The position numbers and the translations under genes were made by a program. Below the pieces are notes generated by a model. It did no database searches. It saw nothing but the letters and a program-made list of their open reading frames with translations, and was not told the DNA's origin. Of a DNA stretch of 64,000 nt, positions 43,780 through 55,454 are shown one piece after another. Position 1 is the first letter of the stretch, and every line of letters begins with the position of its first letter. This DNA comes from Locusta migratoria (lineage: Eukaryota > Arthropoda > Insecta > Orthoptera > Acrididae): contig CM048744.1 in the NCBI GenBank assembly GCA_026315105.1, positions 655,963,676-656,027,675 on the forward strand, written 5' to 3'.

Positions 43780-45095
43780 CAAGCATCACACACACAAATG
43801 CAAGCTTTTGCAACCCAGTTGCTTTTTCAGGCAGAAGGGAAGGAGAGGGAAAAGGAAATGATAAGGGTTTTAAGGAAGAGGAAAGACTTACCTTGGGGGA
43901 AGAAAACAAAGGTGATCATATACACACACACACACCACCATACATTTACAGAGATGCAAACACATCTAGGCAGACATACTATAGAAACCAAAGAAGTTAA
44001 GAAGTTAGACAGAGATGCCACTAGAGGCAGAGGCTCTGTCCAGAGAACCGAGGCAAGATGTTAAGATGTTAAAGATGGTGGGCGGGAATTCAAATTTAGT
44101 GGAGGTTAAGACCAGGTGGGCAATGAGAAGAGAGAATATGAGAATAAAGAATATACTTCACCGAGAGTGTCTTTCTGCCGCCCACCTAACCTCTGTAACA
44201 TCCTAGTCCATCCCTATGAAATCCCCAAACCACCTTCCCTACCTTCTGGCTCCTACCCTTGTAACTGCCCCCGTTGTAAAACCTGCCCTATGCACCCTTC
44301 CACCACCGCTTACTCCAGTCCCGTAACCTGGAAGGTGTAAACGATCAAAGACAGAGCAACTTGCGATAGTACTCACGTGATCTACCAACTGACATGCCTG
44401 CACTGTGAAGCGTTCGATGTGGGAATGACCAGCAACAAACTGTCCATTAGCATGAATGGACACAGGCAGACAGTGTTTGTTGGTAACGAGGATTACCCTG
44501 TGGCTAAACATGCCTTGGTGCACAGCCAGCACACCTTGGCACAGTGATACACCGTCCAGGTTATCTGGATACTTCCCACTGACACCAATCCTTCAGAACT
44601 CCGGAGATGGGAACTAGACCTTCAGCAATTCTCTCTCCTCGTTGCCCACCTGGTCTTAACCTCCGCTAAATTTGAATTCCCGCACACCATCTTTAACATC
44701 TTAACATCTTTGCCTTGGTTCTCTGGACAGAGCCTCTTCCTCTAGTAGGATCTCTGTCTAACTTCTTAAATTTGGTGGTTTCTATAATATGTCTGCTAGG
44801 GCGTGTTTGCGCCTGGGTAAATGTATGGGTGCGTGTGTATTTGTTCACCTTCGTTTTCTTCCCCCAAGGTAAGTCTTTCCTCCCCCGAAATTGGAATGGC
44901 TCCTTACCCCCTCCCTTAAAACCCTCATCATATCCTTTTCCCGCTCCTTCCCTTCTGCCTGAAGAAGCAACTGGTTTTCGAAATCTTGCGTTTGTGTGTG
45001 TGTGTGTTTGTGTGTGTATTCATTTATTTATTTGTGATGCTGTCACACCTGTGCTCCTTCGCCTGGTGAGTAATCTTCATCTACTTTTTATATAT
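43780..45095. mobile_element. PLE-3: Penelope-like fragment between inverted terminal repeats
   Basis: Bases 43780-44140 are the imperfect reverse complement of 44635-45010. Shared blocks include 'ttcaggcagaagggaagga' and 'cttgggggaagaaaac', and near the inner edges 'gaggttaagaccaggtgggc', all mirrored on the right. Between them lies a GIY-YIG-type coding relic. Inverted partial terminal repeats around a 5'-truncated body are typical of Penelope-like insertions. Isolated copies of the same terminal repeat occur at 53155-53415 and 62700-62986. Confidence 0.75.
44150..44700 (+). pseudogene. PLE-3 GIY-YIG endonuclease remnant
   Basis: Broken plus-strand frames: 'LSAAHLTSVTS', 'VIYQLTCLHCEAFDVGM', 'LSISMNGHRQTVF', 'YPVAKHALVHSQHTL', 'LRRWELDLQQFSLLVAHL'. 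This is the order of the C-terminal GIY-YIG domain of Penelope-like elements. The usual YIG is eroded to 'DVG'. No RT remains. Confidence 0.75.
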
Positions 45096-45130
45096 AATTT
45101 TTCCTGCAAGGAATTTTTCGTCTATAATAC

Positions 45131-45782
45131 TTTAATTTAAAAAGCCTGAGTTAAATTATTGAGAAAAATAACTTCATGTAGTGTGATATCTGAAGTATCT
45201 TGTAAGCTCATAACCTGTTATGCCTTACTTTTAACCATCACAGTATCAAAATATCCTTGTCTTGTACTCCCGAAAACGTCTATATGTCCAGATCATAAAT
45301 TATTGCAAAATGTGTGGCAGAAAGAACTATTGGAACATTTGTCACTTTTTTCTCCATTCACGCATTTAAACAGTTTGAACTGAGATATATTTAGATTTTG
45401 AAGCTGTGGAAACTATGCTTATGGGTTTATATTGCTATGAAAATTCAAAGCTATACAGGCAGTAAGAAAGACAAAATTAAAACAGATGTGAAAACTTTAT
45501 CGCAGCAGTAAGCTGAAAAACAGTGTATACATTATTCCAACATATTATGAATGAAATACAACAGGAGCTGCTAGAATTATGTTCTATTCAGAATATTCAC
45601 AGTATAGGAACACTAAAATAACAGGAATTAGTGATATTAAATGTTTGTAGATACTCTGGTCAAAGATCTTGAATCGAGTAACTAACAGGAGTGCGAAAAT
45701 TAGATTAGATTAGATCAGTAGTTTCCAAACATTTACTTCATGTACTTTAATTGGAAATTAATACACATCCTGTTGATTCTAG
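45131..45782 (+). repeat. Unit 3 intron resumption, up to exon copy 4
   Basis: Standard array intron ('atttaaaaagcctgagtt', 'tgaatcgagtaactaac'), ending in the acceptor 'ttgattctag'. Confidence 0.85.
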
Positions 45783-45875
45783 GAGCTGGAGGCACTTAAG
45801 TCTGCACAACAAGGAGATAAGAGTTTGGTGGATGAACTAGAGAAAATGAAAGCAGAAAATGAAAAACTTAAGAAA
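45783..45875 (+). CDS. Coiled-coil exon, copy 4 (31 codons)
   Basis: Acceptor 'ttgattctag', donor 'gtgagtttc'. Short form lacking the heptad. A private Leu to Val change sits at a hydrophobic position ('KSLVDEL'). It ends in Lys rather than Asn, a feature shared by copies 4, 5 and 6. Phase 0, single open frame. Confidence 0.75.
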
Positions 45876-45969
45876 GTGAGTTTCTTCGTTATATTTTCTG
45901 TGAAGTAGATTTTAAAATAGATATGTCCTTATTTACAAAGTACAGTAAGAAAGTACTTAATTTTATAAC

Positions 45970-47812
45970 AATCATTTTCTCTTCTTGACCAACACCTCCA
46001 ACCAATTGTTCAAGACATAGCCTCTCACATCCAAGAAACCAACCACTTTCTTCAATGACTCTCCACCATCCCCACCACATTATCTCCAAGATCCTTAGTT
46101 GTCACAGCTGATGCCACTTCCCTATGCACCAAGATATCCGACATCCATGAACTTGCTACTCTCAATTACCAACTTTTTCCAGTGTCCTTCAGACTCCAAG
46201 CCCAATAGATCATTCCTCATAACCCTCACAGTGAAATTGTAACAAACAATTACTTTCCTTTGAAGAAACAGTATACAATCAAATCTGCGGCAAAGCCTTT
46301 GGCACTGTGTGGACATGGGCACAGCCATGGCACTCTACTATGTCAACCTATTTGTTGGCCACCTAAAGGAAATATTCCTAGCCCCCAAACCCCTGGTCTG
46401 CTTCTTTGGTGATGTTTTAATGGTTTGGATTCAGGGGCATAACATCCTATCCCCATTCCTTCACAACCTCAACCCTTTCTCTCCCATCAGTTTCAATTTA
46501 TACTTTGTAACACAGCATGCCACCTTCCTGGATTTTAACCTCCACCTCACTGAAGACACCTGTTCACATTGAACCTAATTACCCACATTACCTGCAAATT
46601 GGCAGCTGCCATCCATTACACATCAAAAACCCTCCCATAGAGCCCAGCCACCCACGGACATGAATTTTCAGTAATGAAACATTCCTTACCCAATATCCTG
46701 AAGGCCTCACAAAAGCTTTGGCAGACAAACATTACCCTCCTGACCTTGTCTGCAAACAGATTTCACATTCCATATCCTCACATCACTAATTCTCTCACCC
46801 CACCCAATAACCAGCCACAAAGGAGTGTTCTTCTTTTCACCCAATACCACCCTGGACTTGAACAATTAAATCAAATCTTTAGCCAAGACTCTGATTATCT
46901 GTTATCATGCCTTGAAATGAGAAACATCCTACTCAAGCTCCTTTGGATCGCTTCTAAAGTGGTGTTCTGTCACCAATGCAACCTCCACAACATCCTAGTC
47001 CATCTGTATGCCACTCCCTGTGGGAGACTCCATGTTAAACCTACCCTTTCTATCCACAGCACTTCTACCTCCAGTCCTGTCACAGGTTTAGCCTACCCCG
47101 TCAAAGATTGGACCACCTGTGGGAGCAGATACATGGTTCACCAACTCTGCTGCAATCAATGTGCAGCATTTTACATTGGCATGAAAACAAACCAGCAGTC
47201 CCTCAGGATAAGTAGCCACCCTCAAACTGCGGAAAAAAAAAACAAGATGGCCCATCTTGTGATATAGCATGCAGCTGAACCGAACAGACTTGATTTCAAT
47301 GGCTATTTTACAATCTAAGCCATCCACCACCAGCTCTTCTGTACTGTGTAGATGGGAGTAGTCCCTTCAGCATAGTACTGCAACCATCCTGGCCCCAAAC
47401 TAAGATAACGTATCATCCCTACAACCCATGCATAATACCCCTTCTTCCTTGCCCACTAACTGTATCCATCCATTTCATATCTTTCTTCCAACTGTGTGTT
47501 GCCCCTTCTTTTACTTATCTGTCTTGAATATTTCAATATACCCTTAATTAATTTTTTATTATTAATTTTTTGCTTTTTCTCTACACATCCATTTTTCCTT
47601 CTCCTACCCCTTTCCCTTACTGCATTCTATGCTGCATCTTCCATTTCCACCTATCACAGCCTTTACAGTCCATTGTGCACCATGGAACGAATTATCTCCA
47701 TCCTTACTTGGCATCCCCACCACTCTATTTACTCCCCTCCTCACTCATTGTTGAGATGCTTGTTGAATTGGAGTGGCTGGAGATGGTGGTCATGGGTACA
47801 ATTCCAATCTGG
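45970..47812 (+). mobile_element. PLE-1 copy in unit 4
   Basis: One of the longest copies. Open pieces at 46309-46572 ('YYVNLFVGHLKEIFLA', 'GDVLMVWIQGHN') and 46674-47267, a 197-codon frame covering the thumb and the GIY-YIG region ('ILVHLYATPCGRLHV', 'CNQCAAFYIGMKTNQQS'). The family's catalytic YIDD is not recognisable; GDVL occupies its place. The 3' part continues to about 47812, where a 6.5-kb insertion starts. Confidence 0.85.
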
Positions 47813-50530
47813 ATACAATCTTATATGCCCATGCTTCGTAATGGTTGTTAAAGGAGGGCCTGTGTGTATCATGGATTTTCAGGGTTCCAGACCTCAGTCA
47901 GTAAAAATAGAATCCTTGTTGGATCACTCTGTCCTTAAACTCAGTTGTCCTAGCCTAGATGTCAAATGTAAGTAAAAGTCGTTGTACGAAATGATGTGTC
48001 TTCACAAAGGTTTTGATACAAAAGGTGAATCGTGCCAAAATAAGCAAAGAAATATCATTAGAAACACAAAGTGGAATCAGTAACACTATGTTCAATGTTT
48101 GTTGGTATTCGTAGACATAAGATTGCTTGATTCTGTCACAGATGTTCGCTTCCTTGTTGTACTACCCCATACTTATTATACAGCAGCGGTGTTTATTAGT
48201 TCTTTGGTGCGCTACAGCGCCTCTGTCACTTGTTTGCTGTACTATGCAATCCATACTTCAAGCATAACCTAGATCTAAAACAATTTCCCTGATTCCCACA
48301 TTTATGAAATGATGTTGCTCCATGCAAATCCGTGAAGTAGTTTAGGAGATTAGGTATTTCTAATAGATGCACACACAGTTACTGAAAACACTTAAAATTG
48401 CGATGTATCTTTTTCTGTGATCTGATTTTGATGAAATCATGTCTATATGTTTCCCCACTCTCAAATATCCTGTCAAAACCACATGAAAATGTGTCAGTAG
48501 TTTTTTTAATACGTTTTCGAAACATGTTAGAAATAGGCATATCTTCAGGAATATGATGTAGCTAACATCGTACATCTGTTATATTTGCCATTTAAAACGT
48601 TTATTTCATAATCATTCATATATCTGGACAATGGGCTGAGGCATGGAAAGCTGATATATAATAAGTATTTCCTTAATGAAGTAGAAATATCACTGAAAAC
48701 AATCATTATTCTTATGGTTGGCTTTCTTTCTGTTAGATGCGCTATTGTCGCTCCAAGCGTGAGACTTAAACTTCCAAAGCAGTTGTACATATACCTTAGA
48801 CTGTGATATTGGTATGTAAATATATGGATTAAACACGGCAAGGATTGTATCAGTTTTGTATTCATTGCATTGAATCATATTTCGTAGAACATAGCAACCA
48901 AGAAAACGATTTTAGAAATATGGAAAATTTCAAAAGTCAAAGAGTAAGTAGAACTTTCAAAGGGTAATAATCTGATCGCTGCCCCGAACTTTACACAAAC
49001 ACCTGCAGTGCTATTTATTAGTTCTTTGCTGCATTACGCCGTTCTTTCCAAGCATGAAATAAACCTAAAACTTCAAATTACAATATCTTTTACTTTCCTG
49101 GCCTGATTTTGATGAAATGAAGCCTACATGGTGCCCCAGTATATTCTCTATTTATCTGTGATACCCACCATGAGTGTTCTTTTAGTACGTTTGGAGATTA
49201 CTCTCTACAAATAGACACATGCAATTGCTTTCAGAGAAATTTTTAAATTGTGATATCTTACTTTTTCTGATTTTGTGAAATGAAGTGTTTCTGTAACTGC
49301 AAGATACCCTCACGTTTCCTGTGAAAAACCCCTGAAAAGAGAAAGATAGAATGTCAGTTGTTGATGAAAAATGTTAAACTGTGATGTTCTTCTTTCTGTG
49401 GTTCAATTTTTATGAAACTATGTCTGTATGTTGTCCCAAGATACTCTGAAGTTACCTGCGAAAACCCCAAGCGAATTCGTGAAGTAGTTTTGGAGAAGTG
49501 GTTTCTAATAGATGAACAGACAGACACGACACTCTATGAAAACACTTCGTGATTCTATTTTAATGAAATCATGCCTAGATCCTGAACCAATCTTCGCTCA
49601 TGTTTCCTGTGTAAAGCGCATGAAAATTCGTCTAGTAGTTTTGATGATTGAAGCGAACAGCGGCAGGCCTACATTTACAGATTTATTATTAGTATAGATA
49701 TGTTGTACAACTGTAAAATTTTGCAGGAATATATTGATTTGTATAAGTGCTGTATGTTGGTAAAATCTGTTGCAAATATGGTGAGTAGTAACGCAGTAAC
49801 AGATTAAAAAGTGATGCATGATGGGGCGGTTTTCTATGAACGTTACTCTTTACATCCTCATATCTCATGAACTAAGTGTCGTACTGTGATACAATTTCGA
49901 ATGTATATTCAGCCTTAAGTGTGTATTCTGTCTGCAAAATTTTGTGCGAGTGCAATTGGTAGTGTAGAAATTATAAATTGTAACGTTATACCAAATTCCA
50001 TAGTTTTGCTCCATGAAAAGCGGAAAAGTAGTAACCGAGAAACTTTTTTCCTTTCATTATTTTGATGTGGTTGTCTGAAAGAAAATTTTAATACATGTTT
50101 GAAATTGTGTTTAAAGTTTTTTGCAAGTTGCCAAGTACTGTCATTCTCATATAGTGTATTTATAATGTCTCGTCGCATTATGTAGCAGTTTTTTGCGATT
50201 CCTATTGTTCGTGATGTTATATCTCCTTAACCATATGTTGTATGTGGTTCGTACTCCTACAGTAGCTGTTATCTTACATAAGGAATATGTGTACCAAATC
50301 TGGTTGAAATCGGTCCAGTGGTTTAGGAGAAAATTTGCAGCATTGTCGTTTGAAGCAGCAGTTATTCACGCATCTCTTTTGGTTATGACGTCATATCTCC
50401 TTATGTATGTGTCGTAGGTGATTCTTACACCAACAACGATTGTTGCTTGATATTAAGAAACATGTGTACCAAGTTTGGTTGAAATCGATCCAATAGTTTA
50501 GGAGCAGATGTGGAACATATACACACACAT
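47813..50530 (+). repeat. Dispersed repeat X, copy 2
   Basis: Matches 11140-12435 over its first 2.1 kb. Internally it consists of degenerate repeats of a phrase like 'cgtgaagtagtttaggaga' (near 48331 and 49467) and 'gttgaaatcggtccagtgg' (50304, 50479), each followed by a short unrelated stretch. No coding region. It is absent from the other units, so it inserted in unit 4 after duplication. Confidence 0.65.
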
Positions 50531-50920
50531 ACAGCCTATTTTACAAGTTGTAAGATTAATTATTGTTCATTTATGCAATGTGTTTCAACAGTATTTGTTA
50601 GTCAGAATATTTTTACAATTGACTATTGCAGTAGTTGTCTCTACAGCTTCCCTCAACCTTCTCACCCTCTTTTTATCCAAATATTCCATTTACTGACATC
50701 ATCATAAATTCAATGTACATTCTGCCAATGGCTGCTGAAGCCACTGAAAGTTCCACGGCACCTGTGCCATCGGTCCTGGTATGCATGCTCCTTGTGTCAA
50801 ATCAATAAACGTGAATGACTCCAAGTGCGCTGACGTATCTTTCAGTCTCAATCACATTCCGTAGATCATAGGGATGTCCAATTACTGTGATATGCAAGTA
50901 CAGTAAGAAACAGTTTTATT
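50531..50920. other. Spacer, no feature recognised
   Basis: Short open frames at 50508-50707 are not convincing. The sequence around 50760-50850 has no similarity to anything else in the window. Confidence 0.4.
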
Positions 50921-52150
50921 CTGAAACTTCCTGGCAGATTAAAATTGTGTGTCGCAACCAAGACTTGAACTTGCCTTTCACGGGCAAGTGCTCTACCAAT
51001 TAGTCCAGGAGTGTGTCTTGCATGTTTCGCAGGAGAGCTTCTGTGAAGTTTGGAAAGTAGGAGGCGAGGTACTGGTGGAAGTAAAGTTGTGAGGCAGCAT
51101 CATGAGTCATGTCGGGATAGCTCAGTCGGTAGAGCGCTTTCCCGTGAATGGCAAAGGTCCATGGTTCGAGTCCCGGTTCCGGCACACAATTTTAATCTGC
51201 CAGGAAGTTTCACATCAGCGCACACTCCACTGCAGAGTGAAAGTTTCATTCTGGAAACATCCCTTAGGCTGTGGCTAAGCCATGTCTCTACCATATCCTT
51301 TCTTCCAGGAGTGTTAATCTTGCATGTTTCATAGAAGAGCTTCTGTGAAGTTTGGAAAGTAGGAGGCGAGGTACTGGTGGAAGTAAAGTTGTGAGGCGGC
51401 ATCGTGAGTAGTGTCGGGATAGCTTGGTCGGTAGAGCGCTTGCCAGCAAAATACAAAGATCCCAGGTTCGAGTCTTGGTTCTGGCACACAATTTTAATCT
51501 GTCAGGAAGTTTCATATCAGCGCACAATCCGCTGCAGAGTGAAAAGTTTCATTCTGGAAACATCCCTTAGGCTGTGGCTAAGCCGTGTCTCTACCATATC
51601 CTTTCTTCCAGGACTGCTAATCTTGCATGTTTCCTACGAGAGCTTCTGTGAAGTTTGGAAAGTAGGAGGCAAGGTTCTGGCGGAAGTAATGTTGTGAGGC
51701 GGCATCGTGAGTAGTGTTGGGATAGCTCAGTCGGTAGAGCACTTGACAGCTTCGAGTCTTGGTTCTGGCACACAATTTTAATCTGCCAGGATGTTTCATA
51801 TCATATCAGCACACACTCCGCTGCAGAGTGAAAAGTTTCATTCTGGAAACATCCCTTAGGCTGTGGCTAAGCCATGTCTCCACCACATCCTTTCTTTCAG
51901 GAGTGCTAATCTTGCATGTTTTGCAGGAGAGCTTCTGTGAAGTTTGGAAAGTAGGAGGCAAGGTACTGGCGGAAGTAAAGTTGTGAGACAGCATCGTGAG
52001 TCATGTTGGGATAGCTCAGTCGGTAGCGCACTTGCCCGCGAAAAGCGAAGGTCCCAGGTTCAAGTTCCGGTTTTGGCACACAATTTAATCTGCCAGGAAG
52101 TTTCATATCAGCACACACTCCACTGCAGACCGAAAGTTTTATTCTGATTT
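50921..52150. repeat. Tandem tRNA-like repeat array (about 300-bp units)
   Basis: Four plus-strand units, each with a tRNA-like module followed by 'aatctgccaggaagtttca', 'cattctggaaacatccctta', 'gctgtggctaagcc' and 'gcttctgtgaagtttggaaa'. The tRNA-like modules are at 51114-51186, 51416-51487, 51719-51772 (anticodon arm deleted) and 52008-52080. A fifth, inverted module is at 50952-51008. A boxes ('tagctcagtcggtagagc') and B boxes ('ggttcgagtcccgg') are well kept, so polymerase III transcription is possible, but the anticodon stems are mismatched and these are not working tRNA genes. Confidence 0.85.
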
Positions 52151-53154
52151 GTATGTCACGATGTTCATTGTAAGTCAATAGACTTGGTATGACGCATATT
52201 TTAGGCATAATGATTGTGAATTTGCAGTTTATGGTGTCACATTGTCTATATGTATAAAATGTATTTCTGTAGAAAGTTTATTAAACAACTATTATTGCAA
52301 CTGGTTGGCTGATTATTAATTTGTAATCTTTGCTGAGACTAGCGTAAACCCGTGGCTCCGCTCGCGTGTTGGTTGATTATGATATATATATATAAGCTGT
52401 CTTTCAGTAATGTGCTATGAGACTGGTTTTGAAGGATGAAACAAACACTTTTAATCAACATTCAACTAAAAAAAATAATGTTAAAAGTAATTTCTTTTTT
52501 ACTGCTTTATTTATTTATTCTTATATTTCCTTATCTGTATGCTTATCCTTACAGAGTAAGAGCTGAAAACATTGTAGCATGCATAGACCAAAGATATGGT
52601 CGGTGGCATCATGTTTCGCTGTACATAACCTCCTTGGTATAGAGTCATAAACGTCATCGCAGGCCTTCAGTCCGAATTTTTTTATAATTTGACGAATTTC
52701 AACCACCATAACATCCACTCCCTTATAGCTATCGACATGGAACTGCTATAGTGTTCAATGGGAGAGTTCGGACAACAATTACACACAGACCATTCGTTTG
52801 TGTTCTGTAGTTTTCGCTGCAGAGCGAAATATTAACACACACATGTAGAATTTTATATACACGGATAACTTTCCATCCCAATATACTCCACCCTTTTATC
52901 AATTATCAACCCTCAAGCAACAATGCAACTAATAAAGCCATTTTCAAATAGTAATTATTGTTCTGCATTTCACGTTATATTCTTCACATTACTAATTATC
53001 TATCAGATCGCCATAGAACCATGCCTGAAACCTTCCTCAGGTATAAATTAGTAACTGAACAAATATTTAGGTCTCTTCGTCTTGTCGTTCAGACGTGATA
53101 AGTGTACACCGAACAGACATTCACATTATATATATATATATATATCACGTCAAG
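52151..53154. other. Unassigned insertion sequence in unit 4
   Basis: AT-rich, with a (TA)n at 52382-52393 and another at 53128-53145. No coding region or recognisable family; open frames of 60-70 codons only. Confidence 0.4.
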
Positions 53155-53415
53155 TGTACTTGCATCTGTGTAAATGTGTGGGTGTGTGTGTATTTGTTTA
53201 CCCTCCTTTTTTCCCCCCAAGGTTAGTCTTTCCTGTCCTGGGATTGTAATGACTCCTTACCCACTCCCTAAAAACCCACATCATTTCCTTTTCCCTATCC
53301 TTCCCTTCTGCCTGATGAAGCCGCTAGGCTGCGAAAGCTAGCATTTGTGTGTGTGTATTTGTTACTATCACAGACTGTGCTCCTTCGCCTGGTAAGTAGA
53401 CTTCATCTATTTTTT
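53155..53415 (+). repeat. Isolated Penelope-like terminal repeat with hammerhead-like motif
   Basis: Same sequence family as the right repeat of PLE-3: 'gtgtgtgtgtatttgttta', 'ccccaaggttagtctttcc', 'cttcccttctgcctgatgaa', 'gctccttcgcctggtaagta'. CUGAUGA at 53312-53318 is followed by a short hairpin (agcc/ggct) and GAAA at 53333-53336, the core arrangement of a hammerhead ribozyme. Confidence 0.7.
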
Positions 53416-53429
53416 TACTAGCTGAACCC

Positions 53430-54337
53430 CCGCTGCTTCGCATGCGTAGGCTGGTTAGTCTGTACCAGTTGTTTCTTTTTGATCCTGATGAAGAATCTAT
53501 ATCTTAAGTTTCATAGTTATAGCTTGAAATTTGAGTTAACAGCACCATATTTATCAAAATCAATTTTTGCATCTCACATTTCACCCCCTTATTGGTTGAA
53601 TTTCAAAAAATGCTGAAACACGTGTCTTATAAATTCGAACCCTGAATCCAAATCCAAAAATTTTTAGTTCTAACTTCAAAATTGCCTAAATAGCAACATA
53701 TTTTTGAAAAACACCCCCTCTCCAATTTAACCCCATTGATGGTTGAATTTCCAAAAATACCGAAACACGTATTTTTTAACATCTAACCAAATATATAAAT
53801 ATCACTTTTTGCAAATCTAGCTTCAAAATTGTATCAATAGCAATGGGTTTTAAAAAAGAATTTTTGATCCCTCTATTTAACCATCTTATTTGCTGAATTT
53901 CCAAAAATACTAAAAATTCTGGAGTTTTAATCCTGACCAAGATTCCATAACCCAAGTTCCGTACTTCTACCTTAAAATTTGAGTTAACAGCAACATATTT
54001 TTGAAAATAAATTTTTTGCATCACCTATTTTACCCCTTAATTTGTCGAATTTCAAAAAATGCTGAAACACGTGTCTTTTAAAATTGAACCCGAAATTAAA
54101 ATCCGAAATTTTGTAGTTCTTGCATCAAAATTGCGTAAATAGCTATGTATTTTCAGAAAACGTTTCATCCCCTATTTCACCCCCTTACAGATGGAATATA
54201 GAAAAATCACTTCTTAAATGATGCCTACAGAGTAAGATCAACACCCTCCACAAATTTCAAGTTTCTATCTTCAGTGGTTTGGGCTGGGCGATGATGAGTC
54301 AGTCAGTCAGTCAATCGGGACACTTTCTTTTATATAT
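53430..54337. repeat. Degenerate tandem repeat of about 150 bp
   Basis: The block 'gaatttcaaaaaatgctg' plus 'aaacacgtgtctt' recurs in varying states near 53598, 53735, 53892 and 54046, each followed by a 'caaaattg...aatagc' stretch. The region ends with 'gtcagtcagtcagtcaatcg'. The array sequence resumes at about 54338 ('gatgtcacaatgaag'). Confidence 0.65.
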
Positions 54338-54425
54338 GATGTCACAATGAAGAAAAATACTCATTATCAAGTATTGTTTCAGCGAGCATCTTTTAATACC
54401 ACAGATGCCATTGGTTTCTAATTTA

Positions 54426-54674
54426 AAAAACCTGAGTAAAATTGCTGGGAAAAATAATTTCATGTAGTGTGTTATCTAAAGTATCTTGTCAGCTCATTAC
54501 CTGTTATGCCTTACATTTAACCATCACAGTATCAAAATATCCTTGTCTTAAAAAGCCTGAGTTAAATTATTGAGAAAAATAACTTCATGTAGTGTGTTAT
54601 CTGAAGTATCTTGTAAGCTCATAACCTGTTATGCCTTACTTTTAACCATCACAGTATCAAAATATCCTTGTCTT
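54426..54674 (+). repeat. Local tandem duplication of about 125 bp in the unit intron
   Basis: 54426-54549 and 54550-54674 are consecutive copies of the segment running from 'cctgagt' to 'aaaatatccttgtctt'. Only unit 4 has two copies. They differ at several positions ('attgctggg' versus 'attattgag'), so one copy may have been acquired by unequal exchange with another unit rather than simple slippage. Confidence 0.8.
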
Positions 54675-55211
54675 GTACTCCCGAAAACGTCTATATGTCC
54701 AGATCATAAATTATTGCAAAATGTGTGGCAGATAGAACTATTGGAACATTTATCACTTTTTTCTCCATTCACACATTTAAACAGTTTGAACTGAGATATA
54801 TTTAGGTTCTCAAGTTGTGGAAACTATGCTTATGGGTTTATATTGCTATGAAGAATGGCAGTTAAGCTTAAAATTTAAAGCTGTACAGGCCGTAAGAAAG
54901 ACAAAATTAAAACAGATGTGAGACCTTTATCACAGCAGTAAGCTTAAAAGTAGGGTATACATTATTCCAACCAATTATGGAACAAATTCAACAGGAGATG
55001 CTAGTATTAAGTTCTATTCAGAATATTCACAGTTTAGGAACACTAAAATATCAGGAATTAGTGATATTAAATGTTTGTAGATACTCTGGTCAAAGATCTT
55101 GACTCGGGTAACTAACAGGAGTGCTAACATTAGATTAGATTAGGTCAGTAGTTTCCAAACATTTACTTCATGTACTTTAATTGGAAATTAATACACATCT
55201 GTTGATTTTAG

Positions 55212-55304
55212 GAGCTGGAGGCACTTAAGTCTGCACAAGAAGGAGATAAGAGATTGCTGGATGAACTAGAGAAAATGAAAGCAGAAAATGAAAAACTTAA
55301 GAAA
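55212..55304 (+). CDS. Coiled-coil exon, copy 5 (31 codons)
   Basis: Acceptor 'ttgattttag', donor 'gtgagtttc'. Short form. Private replacements Gln to Glu ('SAQEGDK') and Ser to Arg ('DKRLLDEL'), both at surface-type positions. Ends in Lys. Phase 0. Confidence 0.75.
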
Positions 55305-55454
55305 GTGAGTTTCTTAATTATATTTTCTGTGAAGTAGATTTAAAAATAGATATGTTCTTATTTACAAAGTAACAAAAATTATAATATATCTTTTTCAGTT
55401 CAGCTAATGAGTAATCTCCCATTACAGTAAGAAAGTACTTAATTTCATAACAAT

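Noticed and set aside
51114..52080. Functional tRNA genes
   Set aside because: A and B boxes are present but anticodon stems are mismatched, one module lacks the anticodon arm, and each sits in a 300-bp repeat. These are tRNA-derived repeats.
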